Assembly: GCF_009829075.1 (NCBI RefSeq)
Contig: NZ_WUQZ01000014.1
Coordinates: 30,262 to 94,261 of the forward strand
From: Sphingobacterium composti
GTDB taxonomy: Bacteria; Bacteroidota; Bacteroidia; Sphingobacteriales; Sphingobacteriaceae
Direction of reading: 5' to 3'
DNA: 64,000 bases
The notes under the pieces are model-generated. The model did not search any database. It was given only the letters and a program-made list of their open reading frames with translations, and had not been told where the DNA came from. How positions within the stretch are numbered: position 1 is the stretch's first letter; every line of letters starts with the position of its first letter. Shown here in pieces: positions 63,876 through 64,000 of the stretch. The position numbers were made by a program, and so were the translations under genes.

Positions 63876-64000
63876 TCGGATAGGAGGAACGGGATTAATT
63901 CCCGTTCCGACCTTCCACAGCACCGCACGTACCGTTCGGTATACGGCGCTTCCCTAAGTTGTAACACGAACTCGCTTGTATTCTGCCAGTAAAGATGGGT
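63875..64000 (-). mobile_element. 3' end of a group II intron (domains V-VI), continuing beyond the window
   Basis: On the reverse strand, GCGCCGTA and TGCGGTGC arms around TACCGAACGGTA (about 63919-63950) form a domain V-like hairpin. It is followed by a GGTCGG linker and a GGAACGGGA/TCCCGTTCC hairpin (63886-63894 with 63900-63908) resembling domain VI, then CCTCCTATCCGAT at the end. This order is what the 3' end of a Bacteroidota group II intron looks like. The reverse-transcriptase/maturase reading frame, if present, would lie outside the window to the right. Confidence 0.7.

Overview
The window looks like chromosomal DNA of a low-GC member of the Bacteroidota, most likely family Sphingobacteriaceae. 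Evidence includes a SusC/SusD pair, PepSY-like secreted proteins beside a two-component system, TAnnTTTG-type promoter boxes, few Shine-Dalgarno sequences, TamB/TamA, a Rho with a long charged insertion, and many paired FGGY/MFS carbohydrate genes. No phage or plasmid backbone is visible. The only clear mobile element is the 3' end of a group II intron at the right edge.

Layout. 0.2-4.7 kb: a secreted TlpA-type thioredoxin, then a reverse-strand block of two PepSY-like envelope proteins and an OmpR-type regulator/histidine kinase pair. 4.8-7.6 kb: mtaB, then thyA-folA. 7.6-9.3 kb: a decaying stretch with a frameshifted CBS-domain gene remnant, a GNAT remnant, an intact GNAT gene and a small membrane protein. 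9.3-12.5 kb: a Tat-exported phospholipase C bracketed by three copies of a structured repeat of about 115 bp whose stems differ but stay paired. 12.5-15.4 kb: a four-gene overlapping operon (methyltransferase, PurM/HypE-like ATPase, ThiE/TenI-like protein, Trm112-like protein) behind a TPP riboswitch and an intrinsic terminator. This is the most novel-looking system in the window. 15.4-29.4 kb: argH, an S9 peptidase, tamB-tamA, mdh and a retropepsin-like protein.

29.4-46.2 kb: a large carbohydrate/polyol locus. Nine reverse-strand genes (two MFS transporters of different families, FAD-dependent oxidoreductase, exported EEP phosphatase/nuclease, 2-hydroxyacid dehydrogenase, two FGGY kinases, histidine phosphatase, glycerophosphodiesterase) face a DeoR-type regulator and a SusC/SusD pair. 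The gene content suggests capture of a polyol or sugar-acid compound, possibly phosphodiester-linked, cleavage in the periplasm, import, phosphorylation and oxidation. The substrate is not known from sequence.

46.2-64 kb: mostly housekeeping. thrS-infC-rpmI-rplT, rlmF, a small lipoprotein, two identical tRNA-Asn genes, mgtE, a large HExxH/propeller/outer-membrane protein, pssA, rho, an FHS-type sugar transporter with a likely N-acetylglucosamine kinase, a UPF0173 hydrolase, a YbaB/EbfC protein, and a small uncharacterised protein whose stop codon abuts the group II intron end.

All assignments come from reading the sequence and translated proteins. No database search was run.
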